Assembly: GCF_902489635.1 (NCBI RefSeq)
Contig: NZ_CABUAN010000004.1
Span: forward strand, 1-64,000
Length of the DNA stretch: 64,000 nucleotides
Direction: 5' to 3'
Source: an uncultured Porphyromonas sp.
Lineage (GTDB): Bacteria > Bacteroidota > Bacteroidia > Bacteroidales > Porphyromonadaceae
A model generated the notes under the pieces. That model was not told where the DNA came from. It worked only from the letters and a program-made list of their open reading frames with translations, and did no database searches. The translations under genes were made by a program, and so were the position numbers. Positions 25,335-34,606 of the stretch are shown here, piece by piece (within the stretch, counting starts at the first letter, position 1; every line of letters begins with the position of its first letter).

Positions 25335-26615
25335 ATGAAAAGAGACCAAGAGATCTTTGATCTGATCGAACAGGAGCATCAGCGCCAGCAAAAGGGCATC
25401 GAGCTGATCGCCTCTGAGAACTTTGTCAGCGACCAGGTCATGCAAGCTATGGGTAGCTGTATGACTAATAAGTACGCTGAGGGATACCCTGGCAAGCGTT
25501 ACTACGGCGGTTGCGAGGTAGTGGACAAGTCTGAGAACCTAGCCATAGAGCGTATCAAGAAGCTCTTTGGCGCGGAGTATGCCAACGTGCAGCCACACTC
25601 AGGTGCTCAAGCTAATATGGCTGTCCTCTTCACCTGCCTCAAGCCTGGTGACACCTTCATGGGTCTAAACCTAGACCATGGTGGTCACCTCTCACACGGT
25701 TCGCCTGTCAATAGCTCTGGTACGCTCTACAATCCTATAGGCTACAATCTGAGCAAGGAGACAGGTACGGTAGACTACGACGAGATGGAGCAGCTAGCTC
25801 GTCAGCACAAGCCCAAGCTCATCATCGCTGGTGGCTCGGCTTACTGCCGCGAGTGGGACTACGCACGCTTCCGCAAGGTAGCTGACGAGATCGGTGCTAT
25901 CTTTATGGTCGATATGGCGCACCCCGCCGGACTGATCGCTGCTGGTCTGCTCGACAACCCTGTCAAGTATGCCCACATCGTCACCTCTACGACACACAAG
26001 ACCCTACGTGGTCCTCGTGGTGGTATCATCCTCATGGGTAAGGACTTTGAGAATCCTTGGGGTCTCAAGACGCCTAAGGGGGTTGTCAAGATGATGTCTC
26101 AGCTGCTCAACTCGGCTGTCTTCCCAGGCATCCAGGGCGGTCCGCTAGAGCATGTCATCGCTGCTAAGGCTGTCGCCTTTGGTGAGGCTCTCGATCCTTC
26201 ATTTAAGGAGTATCAAAAGCAGGTGATGAAGAATGCTAAGGCACTTGGCGAGGCTTTTGTCAAGATGGGCTACAACTGTATCTCTGGCGGTACGGACAAT
26301 CACTGCCTCCTCATCGACCTACGCTCTAAGTACCCAGACCTAACGGGTAAGGTGGCTGAGAACGCGCTCGTACGTGCTGACATCACGGTCAATAAGAATA
26401 TGGTGCCGTTTGACTCACGCTCTGCATTCCAGACCTCTGGTATCCGTGTGGGTACGCCCGCTATCACGACGCGTGGTGTCAAGGAGGACAAGATGCCATA
26501 CATCGTCGAGCTCATAGACCGCGTACTGCGTGATCCTGAAAACGAGGATGAGATAGCTAAGGTACGTAAGGAGGTCAACGAGATGATGTCTCCACTACCT
26601 ATCTTCGCTTGGTAA
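25335..26615 (+). CDS. glyA: Serine hydroxymethyltransferase GlyA
   Basis: A PLP enzyme that interconverts serine and glycine with tetrahydrofolate. The start at 25335 gives MKRDQEIFDLIEQE and a 426-residue protein, the normal length; the open frame extends upstream to 25086 but that part covers the promoter. The PLP lysine is Lys222 in STTHKTLRGPRGG. Other landmarks are ELIASENFVS, YAEGYPGKRYYGG and NVQPHSGAQAN. It supplies glycine and one-carbon units, which links loosely to glsB and kbl nearby. Confidence 0.97.
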   Translation: MKRDQEIFDLIEQEHQRQQKGIELIASENFVSDQVMQAMGSCMTNKYAEGYPGKRYYGGCEVVDKSENLAIERIKKLFGAEYANVQPHSGAQANMAVLFTCLKPGDTFMGLNLDHGGHLSHGSPVNSSGTLYNPIGYNLSKETGTVDYDEMEQLARQHKPKLIIAGGSAYCREWDYARFRKVADEIGAIFMVDMAHPAGLIAAGLLDNPVKYAHIVTSTTHKTLRGPRGGIILMGKDFENPWGLKTPKGVVKMMSQLLNSAVFPGIQGGPLEHVIAAKAVAFGEALDPSFKEYQKQVMKNAKALGEAFVKMGYNCISGGTDNHCLLIDLRSKYPDLTGKVAENALVRADITVNKNMVPFDSRSAFQTSGIRVGTPAITTRGVKEDKMPYIVELIDRVLRDPENEDEIAKVRKEVNEMMSPLPIFAW

Positions 26616-26648
26616 GATAAACTCAGAGGCCTAGCCTCTTAACCTGAT

Positions 26649-26713
26649 AGAGACTGAATGCAGGGGGACGCACGCTTAGACTTCTAAGGAGCAAACCCTA
26701 GCACTCAGTCTCT
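26649..26713 (+). terminator. Possible terminator of glyA
   Basis: AGAGACTGA at 26649 and TCAGTCTCT at 26705 form a 9-pair stem with a 47-base loop, followed by TACTATTTCCCC. The long loop makes this a weak call. Confidence 0.45.
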
Positions 26714-26796
26714 TACTATTTCCCCTACCCCACTCGAGCCTATGACGAACTATGTCACAAGGCTCTCTATACACACACTTAACTGACACAAGAGAG

Positions 26797-28440
26797 ATGC
26801 CCACACCACCGTTTCAGTACCAGCCGATGTACCCCGTAGGAGCCGATCGGACTGAGTACGAGTTAATCACCTCTGACTACGTGCACACGGTCGACTGCAA
26901 TGGTCACCAGATGCTACAAGTCGAGCCAGAGGCACTACGCATACTTGCCGAGCGAGCTATGCACGATGTAGCCTTCTACCTACGCCCTGCCCATCAGGAG
27001 CAGGTCGCATCGATACTGTCCGACCCTGAGGCTTCGGACAATGATAAGTTTGTTGCTCTGACCTTCCTCCGCAATGCCGAGGTGAGTGCTTTGGGGCAGC
27101 TCCCCTTCTGCCAAGACACGGGTACCGCCATCATCCTAGGTAAGAAAGGGCAAAACGTCTGGACTGGTGCTTGCGACGAGGAGTACCTCTCGCACGGCGT
27201 CTACGACACCTACACACGCTACAACCTCCGCTATTCGCAAAATGCGCCTCTCGATATGTATCGCGAGGTCAATACGGGGTGCAACCTCCCCGCGCAGATA
27301 GACCTGATGGCGACCGAAGGCGATGAGTACAAGTTCCTCTTTATCGCTAAGGGCGGTGGCTCTGCCAATAAGACTTACCTCTATCAGGAGACCAAAGCAC
27401 TACTCACGGAGGAGCGGCTCTTCCCCTTCTTAGTTGATAAGATGCGTTCGCTAGGTACTGCTGCTTGTCCTCCTTATCATATAGCCTTCGTCATCGGCGG
27501 CACCTCGGCAGAGGCAAACCTCAAGACGGTCAAACTCGCCAGTGCCAAGTACTACGACGAGCTACCCACCGAGGGCAATGAGCTGGGACACGCCTTCCGA
27601 GATCTAGAGATGGAGCAACGACTCCTTGAGGCGACCCACGAGATTGGTCTGGGAGCGCAGTTTGGCGGTAAGTACTTCGCTCATGATATACGAGTGATCC
27701 GCATGCCACGTCACGGAGCTTCCTGTCCCGTGGGGCTAGGCGTGAGCTGCTCAGCAGACCGCAACGTACGAGCTAAAATCAATAAGGAGGGACTATGGAT
27801 AGAGCGACTGGAGAAGCACCCCGCACGACTCATCCCCGAGGCTATGCGCCACGGCACCGAGGGCGAGGTCGTCAAAGTAGACCTCAATCGCCCGATGGAC
27901 GAGATACGCAAGCAGCTGAGTCAATACCCTGTCTCTACGCGTCTCTCACTCTCAGGCACCATCGTCGTAGGTCGTGACATAGCCCACGCCAAGCTCAAGG
28001 AGCGTCTCGATCGTGGCGAGGAGCTACCTCAGTACATCAAGGATCACCCGATCTACTACGCTGGTCCCGCCAAGACGCCTGAGGGGATGCCTAGTGGCTC
28101 CTTTGGCCCCACCACGGCAGGACGTATGGATCCTTACGTAGATCTCTTCCAGAGCCATGGCGGTAGCCTTATCATGATTGCCAAGGGCAACCGCAGTCAG
28201 CAGGTTACAGACGCTTGCAAGGCACATGGAGGCTTTTACCTCGGCAGCATCGGTGGCCCCGCAGCAATCCTAGCGAAGGAGAGCATCAAGCATGTCGAGT
28301 GCCTGGAGTACCCCGAGCTGGGTATGGAGGCTATCTGGCGCATAGAGGTGGAGGACTTCCCCGCTTTCATCTTAGTCGATGACAAGGGCAACGACTTCTT
28401 CCAGCAGATCAGACAGTGTGCCGGTTGCCCTCGTGGCTAG
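26797..28440 (+). CDS. Class I (iron-sulfur) fumarate hydratase
   Basis: An oxygen-sensitive [4Fe-4S] fumarase converting fumarate and malate, used here probably in the reductive branch that ends in succinate. The start at 26797 gives MPTPPFQYQPMYPVG as in relatives, preceded by AGAGAG; the earlier ATG at 26752 would add 15 unsupported residues. The protein of 547 residues carries the N-terminal domain cysteine in FCQDTGTA and VNTGCNLPAQ, the FVIGGTSAEANLKT stretch, and a C-terminal beta domain with YYAGPAKTPEGMPSGSFGPT and the final CAGCPRG. Confidence 0.94.
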   Translation: MPTPPFQYQPMYPVGADRTEYELITSDYVHTVDCNGHQMLQVEPEALRILAERAMHDVAFYLRPAHQEQVASILSDPEASDNDKFVALTFLRNAEVSALGQLPFCQDTGTAIILGKKGQNVWTGACDEEYLSHGVYDTYTRYNLRYSQNAPLDMYREVNTGCNLPAQIDLMATEGDEYKFLFIAKGGGSANKTYLYQETKALLTEERLFPFLVDKMRSLGTAACPPYHIAFVIGGTSAEANLKTVKLASAKYYDELPTEGNELGHAFRDLEMEQRLLEATHEIGLGAQFGGKYFAHDIRVIRMPRHGASCPVGLGVSCSADRNVRAKINKEGLWIERLEKHPARLIPEAMRHGTEGEVVKVDLNRPMDEIRKQLSQYPVSTRLSLSGTIVVGRDIAHAKLKERLDRGEELPQYIKDHPIYYAGPAKTPEGMPSGSFGPTTAGRMDPYVDLFQSHGGSLIMIAKGNRSQQVTDACKAHGGFYLGSIGGPAAILAKESIKHVECLEYPELGMEAIWRIEVEDFPAFILVDDKGNDFFQQIRQCAGCPRG

Positions 28441-29001
28441 CCTCACACGATGCTGAGATCTGTCTGCTCTCACAGTGGCTCAGACCACGAAGACGCAGAC
28501 TGCTGAGATGAACAAAAATATCGGAGTGATCGGAGTGACAAAAGACTCGGATCACTCCGTTTATATACAATCTATTTAGCACTTCCAATCAGCTCAAAGT
28601 CTGAAGCCGATATAACTTTTCAACTATATAGAGAAGCTATCTAGTGATCCCTTTCGTAACTTATTCGTAATCCCCTAGATAGCCCTTATTCTTGATTGTC
28701 TATTACTCTGATCACTCCACGCATATACCATCGTAATAGACTAATCAATAGACAATTAGCTCAATCGCCTTAGCTGTCAACAACTCTATATCATAACTCT
28801 TTGACAACAATAGAGATAGGCGGGAGGAGAGGTGCTTTTGTCGTTTTGTCCTGTTGCACGGCATCGCCAAAGTTAGGATCTTTGCAAATGAAAAGTAACC
28901 CCTCACAGAGGAGCTTCCTCATGGGTCACTTGACTATCCACTGTTGCAAAGATAACAGTCTCATTTTACATCGACTACTATCATATACTTGACTACTTAA
29001 T
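28441..29001. promoter_or_regulatory. AT-rich, inverted-repeat-rich gap between fumarase gene and dnaA
   Basis: The 560-base gap contains a likely fumarase terminator (CGGAGTGATC at 28522 and GATCACTCCG at 28550), a pair GCTATCTAG (28636) and CTAGATAGC (28675) enclosing two TTCGTAA direct repeats, and a pair ATTGTCTAT and ATAGACAAT around 28697-28755. At about 28875 is GGATCTTTGC, a weak TAnnTTTG-like box. At 28940-28962 a degenerate MITE end (CTGTTGCAAAGATAACAGTC) is seen. Only a partial DnaA-box-like ATCCAC is visible at about 28936. The small open frame at 28801-28992 is not believed to be a gene. Confidence 0.55.
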
Positions 29002-30429
29002 ATGACTGACAGAGAAGCTGCCCTGCGGGCGTGGTCTGAGTGTACAGTCCTCCTCCAAGCGATGATCCAACCAGAGGTCTACAAAGCTTGGTTCCCACAC
29101 ATCAAGCCAGTCTCACTCATCGGAGTGGAGATGACGCTCGGTGTGCCTAGTCAGTTCTTCTGTGAGTACATCGAGACACACTTCATCAATGAGCTCAAGC
29201 AGGTACTCCAGCGTGTCGTCGGTCCCAACGTAGTCCTCAAGTACAAAGCTCTTGTAGACAGCGCAGCCTCTCACCGCAAGAACTCGTCCGTGACGCTGCC
29301 CACACAGAGCTATGCGAGCAATGCTTACGGTGCTGCCAGTGCCTATACAATCAATACCAACGGAGCGGCCACCGCACTTAAGACGGAGCCTCGTCAGCTA
29401 CCAGACTTTGACTCGCAGCTCAAGCCTCAGCTGAGCTTTGACACCTACTACCAGGGAGAGTCCAATCGTACAGCCAGCTCCATCGCACGCTCTATTGCTG
29501 AGAAGCCTGGACAAGGAGCCCTCAACCCTTGCTTTATCTATGGTCCTTCGGGCGTCGGTAAGACGCACCTGTGCCATGCCATCGGACTACGGATCAGAGA
29601 GCTTTACCCTGAGCTCAAGGTGCTCTACGTCTCCTCTCACATGTTTGAGATGCAGTACGTCGCCGCCACAAGAGCCAATACAACCAACGACTTTATCAAC
29701 TTCTACCAGCAGATAGACGTCCTCCTCATCGATGACATACAGGGGCTAATCGCCAAAAAGAAGACGCAGCTCACCTTCTTCCAAGTCTTCAACCACCTCT
29801 ACATGCTAGGCAAGCAGATCGTCCTGACGAGTGATACAGCACCGGTCAACCTCGCAGGGCTTGAGGAGCGCCTCATCTCGCGCATCGCAGGTAGCCTGAC
29901 GATAGAGGTAGAGCGTCCCGACTACGACCTCCGCAGGGAGTACCTCCGCCACAAGAGCGAGGAGAGCGGGAGCATACTACCCCAAGAGATGATCGACTAC
30001 ATCGCCCGCACAGTCACCAGCAGCATCCGTGGCTTGCAGGGAGTCTTCTTTTCGCTCATCACTCGTGCAGCTGTCGAGGGCTGCGACATCACCTCCTCTT
30101 TTGTCAAGAAGATCGTCAGCCAGACGGTCAAGCAGGAGAAGAAAGAGATCACCGTCTCTATGATTGAAAAGACGGTGTGCGAATACTTTCACGTACCGAT
30201 AGAGCTGGTGCGCAGTCGCTCGAGAAAGGCTGACGTGGCTCAGGCGAGACAACTCATTATGTACTTTGCGAAGCGCTACACAGATCAGTCGCTCAGCGCT
30301 ATCGGCGAACTGCTCGGCGGTCGCTCGCACGCCACTGTCCTACACAGCTGCAAGGTGGTAGAGGATCAGGCGGAGGTCTCCGCAGCTTACCGTTCTGATC
30401 TCAACGCTATCGAGTCGCTGATTAAGTAG
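29002..30429 (+). CDS. dnaA: Chromosomal replication initiator DnaA
   Basis: The AAA+ initiator that binds oriC and opens DNA. The 475-residue protein has an N-terminal DnaB-interaction domain (YKAWFPHIKPVSL), a variable linker to about 140, the Walker A GPSGVGKT at 181-188, the Walker B VLLIDDIQ near 245, and the C-terminal signature LGGRSHATVLHSCKVV for DNA-box recognition. In P. gingivalis dnaA begins the numbered chromosome, so this may be close to the origin, but a DnaA-box cluster is not visible here. Confidence 0.97.
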   Translation: MTDREAALRAWSECTVLLQAMIQPEVYKAWFPHIKPVSLIGVEMTLGVPSQFFCEYIETHFINELKQVLQRVVGPNVVLKYKALVDSAASHRKNSSVTLPTQSYASNAYGAASAYTINTNGAATALKTEPRQLPDFDSQLKPQLSFDTYYQGESNRTASSIARSIAEKPGQGALNPCFIYGPSGVGKTHLCHAIGLRIRELYPELKVLYVSSHMFEMQYVAATRANTTNDFINFYQQIDVLLIDDIQGLIAKKKTQLTFFQVFNHLYMLGKQIVLTSDTAPVNLAGLEERLISRIAGSLTIEVERPDYDLRREYLRHKSEESGSILPQEMIDYIARTVTSSIRGLQGVFFSLITRAAVEGCDITSSFVKKIVSQTVKQEKKEITVSMIEKTVCEYFHVPIELVRSRSRKADVAQARQLIMYFAKRYTDQSLSAIGELLGGRSHATVLHSCKVVEDQAEVSAAYRSDLNAIESLIK

Positions 30430-30449
30430 TCGCCCAACGCCCCACCCCT

Positions 30450-31055
30450 ATGCCCTACCCCTCCCGAGCTGCCGAGACAGGCTACATAGACCCTACGACG
30501 ATCATTGACGAAGGAGCGCTCATTGGTGCTGGCACGACTATCTGGCACTTCTGCCACATCATGCACGATGCCGTCATCGGGGAGCAGTGTCATCTAGGAC
30601 AAAACGTAGTCGTCCAGCCACGTGTCCGTCTAGGCGACCGCTGCCGTGTCCTGAACAATGTCACGCTCTTCACAGGAGTTCATTGCGAAGATGAGGTTTT
30701 CCTAGGACCTTCTTGCGTCTTTACCAATGTGATCAACCCGCGTGCAGCGATCTCACGGAAGGACGAGTTTCGTTCCACACATATAGGCCGAGGGGTCTCT
30801 ATCGGAGCCAATGCGACGATCCTCTGCGGAGTCAAGATTGGTGCTTACGCCATGATTGGTGCCGGTGCGGTCGTGATCCGCGATGTGGCTCCCTACGCTT
30901 TGGTCGTGGGCAACCCAGCTCGCCAGATCGGCTGGGTGAGTCAAGAGGGACACAAGCTAGACTTCTCTGAGGGGCCCTCCTGCTATGTCGCGGAAGAGCA
31001 ACGCACCTACCACCTAAGCCCCGACGGCAACACTATAACTTGTGACAACCAGTAA
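30450..31055 (+). CDS. Left-handed beta-helix (hexapeptide) N-acetyltransferase, WbpD/WlbB type
   Basis: A 201-residue acyltransferase. Hexapeptide repeats run through most of it (IGAGTTIWHFCHI, IGEQCHLGQNVVV, VRLGDRCRVLNNV, SIGANATILCGVKIG, MIGAGAVVIRDV). The pattern TTIWHFCHIM and the ARQIGW end match WbpD/WlbB enzymes, which acetylate the 3-amino group of UDP-2-acetamido-3-amino sugars for surface polysaccharides. No other sugar gene is adjacent, so the substrate is inferred from family only. It follows dnaA by 20 bases. Confidence 0.85.
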   Translation: MPYPSRAAETGYIDPTTIIDEGALIGAGTTIWHFCHIMHDAVIGEQCHLGQNVVVQPRVRLGDRCRVLNNVTLFTGVHCEDEVFLGPSCVFTNVINPRAAISRKDEFRSTHIGRGVSIGANATILCGVKIGAYAMIGAGAVVIRDVAPYALVVGNPARQIGWVSQEGHKLDFSEGPSCYVAEEQRTYHLSPDGNTITCDNQ

Positions 31056-31062
31056 TCGATAT

Positions 31063-31452
31063 ATGAATATGGAAAGCAAAGCAACCACTCTAACCAAGCA
31101 ATACCTCATCGAGCCTAAGCACAGTGCCGCAGAGATGGGCTCAGGCGACATGCCTGTCCTCGCCACCCCTGCGCTGATCGCCTTTATGGAAAACGCAGCT
31201 ATGCTCCTCGCCCGCAACTATACCGAGGAGGGCTCGACGACCGTCGGCACGATGATCACCACCGACCACCAGCATGCGACACCCATCGGAGAGACGATCA
31301 CGGTCACAGCACAACTCTCCTCGATAGAGGGGCGCAAGCTCACCTTTACCATTGAGGCCACTGACCAAACTGGCGTCGTGGCTCAGGCTACGCATGAGCG
31401 TTTCATCGTATCGCGTCAACGATTTCTAGAGCGTTTGGGCATCAAGGAGTGA
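31063..31452 (+). CDS. Hot-dog fold thioesterase (FlK-like)
   Basis: A 129-residue protein with the single hot-dog fold: LATPALIAFMENAAMLLARN (helix with the conserved Glu), GTMITTDHQHATPIGETITV and ATHERFIVSRQRFLERL. It resembles fluoroacetyl-CoA thioesterase FlK and related short proteins widely found in bacteria. The natural acyl-CoA substrate is unknown. The start is taken at 31063 (MNMES), though 31069 is also possible; the earlier in-frame ATG at 31042 overlaps the acetyltransferase gene. Confidence 0.82.
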   Translation: MNMESKATTLTKQYLIEPKHSAAEMGSGDMPVLATPALIAFMENAAMLLARNYTEEGSTTVGTMITTDHQHATPIGETITVTAQLSSIEGRKLTFTIEATDQTGVVAQATHERFIVSRQRFLERLGIKE

Positions 31453-31529
31453 TCGTTTGGCTAAATTCTACTTCGAGGTGCTGGGAGCAGAGCACTCTAG
31501 GGATAGAATGTCTTAGTCAAACGAGATAA

Positions 31530-31760
31530 AACTCAATAGCCACGTGGAGATTTTCGAATTCCCACGTGGCTATTTTTTATTCCCCACGTAGGCGAGAAAC
31601 ATTTCCTCCGAAGTTTCATTTCATTCCTCCGAAGAATTTTTCCACACCCACGTGGAGATCAGGTTTTTCAGCAAAAGCGTAGCGATCCCCAGAGATCCTA
31701 TTTTATAATGTGTCCTCTGCAAATTTCTCCAGCACCTCAAAAATAGAAATTAGCCTGAGA
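31530..31760. repeat. Modular palindromic element, copy C, upstream of valS
   Basis: Between the thioesterase gene and valS (31453-31802), four CACGTG-type palindromes (one changed to CACGTAGG) surround two TTCCTCCGAA units joined by GTTTCATTTCA. Compared with copies A and B, the unit array is in the opposite orientation, while the tail GATCAGGTTTTTCAGCAAAA and the motif CACCTCAAAAATAGAAATTA (31734-31753) face valS as the tail of copy A faces glsA. Confidence 0.82.
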
Positions 31761-31766
31761 TTTCAG

Positions 31767-31774
31767 TACCTTTG
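31767..31774 (+). promoter_or_regulatory. Promoter -7 box for valS
   Basis: TACCTTTG fits TAnnTTTG and ends 28 bases before the ATG. The shared CACCTCAAAA...TTAGCC motif ends 12 bases upstream of it. Confidence 0.6.
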
Positions 31775-31802
31775 TACCAAATATCACGACAGACTATAAG
31801 CA

Positions 31803-34466
31803 ATGCAAGACGATTCTATCACTTCTCAGATAACTAGTGTCTACGATCCCGCAGGTGTCGAGACTAAGTGGTATCAGTATTGGCTGGACCACAAGCTCTT
31901 TGAGGCACATGTGGATCACAGCAAGAAGCCCTACACGATCATTATGCCCCCGCCCAACGTGACGGGCGTACTGCATATGGGGCATATGCTCAATAACACG
32001 ATCCAGGACATCCTCATCCGTCGTGCTCGCATATCGGGTTACAACGCTTGCTGGGTGCCTGGCACTGATCATGCCTCGATTGCTACGGAAGCTAAGGTGG
32101 TAGAGCAGCTTGCTAAGCAAGGCATTCAGAAGAATCAGCTCACACGAGAGGACTTTCTCAAGCATGCCTGGGAGTGGACCGACAAGTATGGCGGCATCAT
32201 CCTCAGCCAGCTACGCAGACTAGGGGTATCGTGCGACTGGAGTCGTACAGCTTTTACCCTAGATGAGGAGCGCTCAGAGTCGGTCATCAATGTCTTCTGC
32301 AAGCTCTACGAAGAGGGACTCATCTACCGTGGGGTACGCGTGGTCAACTGGGACCCCAAGGCACAGACGGCACTCTCGGACGAAGAGGTTATCTTCAAGG
32401 AGCATCAGGGCAAGCTCTACTACCTCCGCTACTTCATCGAGGGTACTGAGGATTACATCATCGTAGCGACGACGCGCCCCGAGACGATTATGGGCGACAC
32501 GGCCGTCTGTATCAACCCGACAGATCCGCGCTACCATCATCTGCGTGGCAAGCGGGTCATCGTACCGCTCGTAGGTCGCTCCGTCCCGATCATCGAGGAT
32601 GAGTACGTAGATCTAGAGTTCGGTACGGGCTGCCTGAAGGTCACTCCCGCCCACGACATCAACGACTACCAGCTCGGCATCACGCATCAGCTGGAGACGA
32701 TCGACATATTCAACAACGACGGCACGCTCAATGAGCACGGCGGCAAGTATGCGGGCAAAGATCGCTTCGTAGTCCGCAAGGAGATCGTCGCAGACCTCAA
32801 GGAGGCTGGTTTGCTTGATCACGAGGAGGACTACACCAACCGTGTCGGTTACAGCGAGCGCACCGATGTAGCTATCGAGCCAAAGCTGTCTATGCAGTGG
32901 TTCCTCAAGATGTCCGAACTGGCCAAGCCCGCTCTACAGGCTGTTCTCAAGGATACCGTACAGCTTGTGCCGAAGAAGTTTGTCAACACCTACCGCTACT
33001 GGCTAGAAAACATCAAAGATTGGTGCATCAGCCGTCAGCTCTGGTGGGGACATCGCATACCAGCCTACTACCTACCCAACGGGCAGTTTGTTGTAGCGGC
33101 TACCGCTGAGGAGGCTTTGGCAAAAGCAAAGCAAGAGACAGGCGACAACAGCCTAACCCTCGAAGAGCTCAACCAAGAGTCAGACTGTCTCGACACATGG
33201 TTCTCCTCATGGCTATGGCCTATCAGCCTCTTTGGCAAGATCGACGGCTCAGAGCCTACAGAAGACCTCAAATACTTCTACCCCACCTCCGTCCTAGTCA
33301 CGGGACCTGACATTCTCTTCTTCTGGGTAGCCCGTATGATCATGGCGGGGTACCACTTTATGGGGGATCGACCCTTTGACAAGGTCTACCTAACAGGTAT
33401 CGTTCGTGACGACAAGGGGCGCAAGATGTCTAAGTCACTCGGCAACTCGCCCGACCCCATCGACCTGATGGACAAGTACGGAGCCGATGGCGTGCGCCTA
33501 GGACTTATGATGGCCACTTCTGCCGGCAATGACCTCCTCTACGACGAGAGCCTTGTGGAGCAGGGACGCAACTTCTGCAATAAGATCTGGAATAGCTACC
33601 GCTTCCTCAAGACGCAGAGTGTCTCCGACGAGGTCGAGCCAGACGCAGCTAGCCTAATCGCTATGGAGTGGTTTGAGTCACTACTCGCCTCGACGATGAG
33701 CGAGCTGGACGACCTCTTCGACAAGTACCGCATCAGCGATGCCGTCACGCTCCTCTACAAGCTCGTCCGAGACGACTTCTCCGGCCTTTATCTAGAGGCT
33801 ATCAAGCCCGCCTACGGCACCAGCATGAGCCGTAAGGTTTACGAGCGAACGATCCACTACTTCGAGCAGATCTTCATCTTGCTGCACCCCTTCATGCCGT
33901 TCATCACGGAGGAGCTCTGGCAGGATGTAGCACCTCGTCAGGAGGGAGACTCCATTATGTACGCTCATCTAGACGACACGCTACAGGCTGACAAGCAACT
34001 ACTCGCCGATATGGAGCACGCCGTGGATCTGATCACCAAGATACGTAGTATACGCAGTGCGCATCAGATAGCGACCAAGCAGTCGCTCGCGCTCACCACC
34101 AGTGGCGAGCACCCTGAGCGTATGAGCGAGCTAGTCATCAAGTTAGCCAATCTCTCAGCCCTCACGAAGGCGGAGGCGCATCAGTCGGAAGAGCATACGG
34201 CCGAGCACTTCATCATCGGCACAGTCCCCTACTCCGTCGAGCTGGCGGGTGCCATCGATGTGGAGAAGACCGTAGAGCGTCTGCGTGGCGAGCTAGAGCA
34301 TCAGGAGAAGTTCCTCGCAGGAGTTCGCAAGAAGCTCTCCAACGAGAAGTTTGTCGCCAATGCCAAGCCCGAAGTTGTCGCCCTCGAGCGCAAGAAAGAG
34401 AGCGATGCCCTGCTACGCATCGACGAGGTACAGCAGCAGCTCAAGCAGCTCGGTGCCACCCTCTAA
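31803..34466 (+). CDS. valS: Valyl-tRNA synthetase ValS
   Basis: An 887-residue class I synthetase of normal size. The HIGH motif appears as HMGHM at residues 58-62 after PPPNVTGVL, the editing insert occupies roughly 190-340, and KMSKS starts at residue 541 in GRKMSKSLGN. The anticodon-binding domain and the C-terminal coiled-coil arm (TVERLRGELEHQEKFLAGVR, KKLSNEKFVANAKPEVV) complete the protein. It is a single gene with a terminator downstream and a repeat element upstream. Confidence 0.97.
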   Translation: MQDDSITSQITSVYDPAGVETKWYQYWLDHKLFEAHVDHSKKPYTIIMPPPNVTGVLHMGHMLNNTIQDILIRRARISGYNACWVPGTDHASIATEAKVVEQLAKQGIQKNQLTREDFLKHAWEWTDKYGGIILSQLRRLGVSCDWSRTAFTLDEERSESVINVFCKLYEEGLIYRGVRVVNWDPKAQTALSDEEVIFKEHQGKLYYLRYFIEGTEDYIIVATTRPETIMGDTAVCINPTDPRYHHLRGKRVIVPLVGRSVPIIEDEYVDLEFGTGCLKVTPAHDINDYQLGITHQLETIDIFNNDGTLNEHGGKYAGKDRFVVRKEIVADLKEAGLLDHEEDYTNRVGYSERTDVAIEPKLSMQWFLKMSELAKPALQAVLKDTVQLVPKKFVNTYRYWLENIKDWCISRQLWWGHRIPAYYLPNGQFVVAATAEEALAKAKQETGDNSLTLEELNQESDCLDTWFSSWLWPISLFGKIDGSEPTEDLKYFYPTSVLVTGPDILFFWVARMIMAGYHFMGDRPFDKVYLTGIVRDDKGRKMSKSLGNSPDPIDLMDKYGADGVRLGLMMATSAGNDLLYDESLVEQGRNFCNKIWNSYRFLKTQSVSDEVEPDAASLIAMEWFESLLASTMSELDDLFDKYRISDAVTLLYKLVRDDFSGLYLEAIKPAYGTSMSRKVYERTIHYFEQIFILLHPFMPFITEELWQDVAPRQEGDSIMYAHLDDTLQADKQLLADMEHAVDLITKIRSIRSAHQIATKQSLALTTSGEHPERMSELVIKLANLSALTKAEAHQSEEHTAEHFIIGTVPYSVELAGAIDVEKTVERLRGELEHQEKFLAGVRKKLSNEKFVANAKPEVVALERKKESDALLRIDEVQQQLKQLGATL

Positions 34467-34521
34467 GCTTCTACATAAAAAGGGAGTAGCCCCAAACGGC
34501 TAACAGACCGCTGTCCATAAC

Positions 34522-34562
34522 AAGAGGACTCAATCGCTGAGCAAAAGCGGTTGAGTCCTCTT
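34522..34562 (+). terminator. Terminator of valS
   Basis: AAGAGGACTCAATCGCT at 34522-34538 pairs with AGCGGTTGAGTCCTCTT at 34546-34562 (a G-U pair inside) around a 7-base loop, followed by CTTTTTG. Confidence 0.9.
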
Positions 34563-34606
34563 CTTTTTGAGTCCAGCTCTTCGCAGTCAAATGAGCTGCA
34601 TAGAGA

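Noticed and set aside
28801..28992. A 63-residue open frame before dnaA
   Set aside because: It lacks a normal start with ribosome site, overlaps a MITE remnant and has no recognisable sequence pattern.
28441..29001. Chromosome replication origin
   Set aside because: Apart from the neighbouring dnaA gene and AT-rich repeats there is no cluster of DnaA boxes, so I do not annotate oriC.
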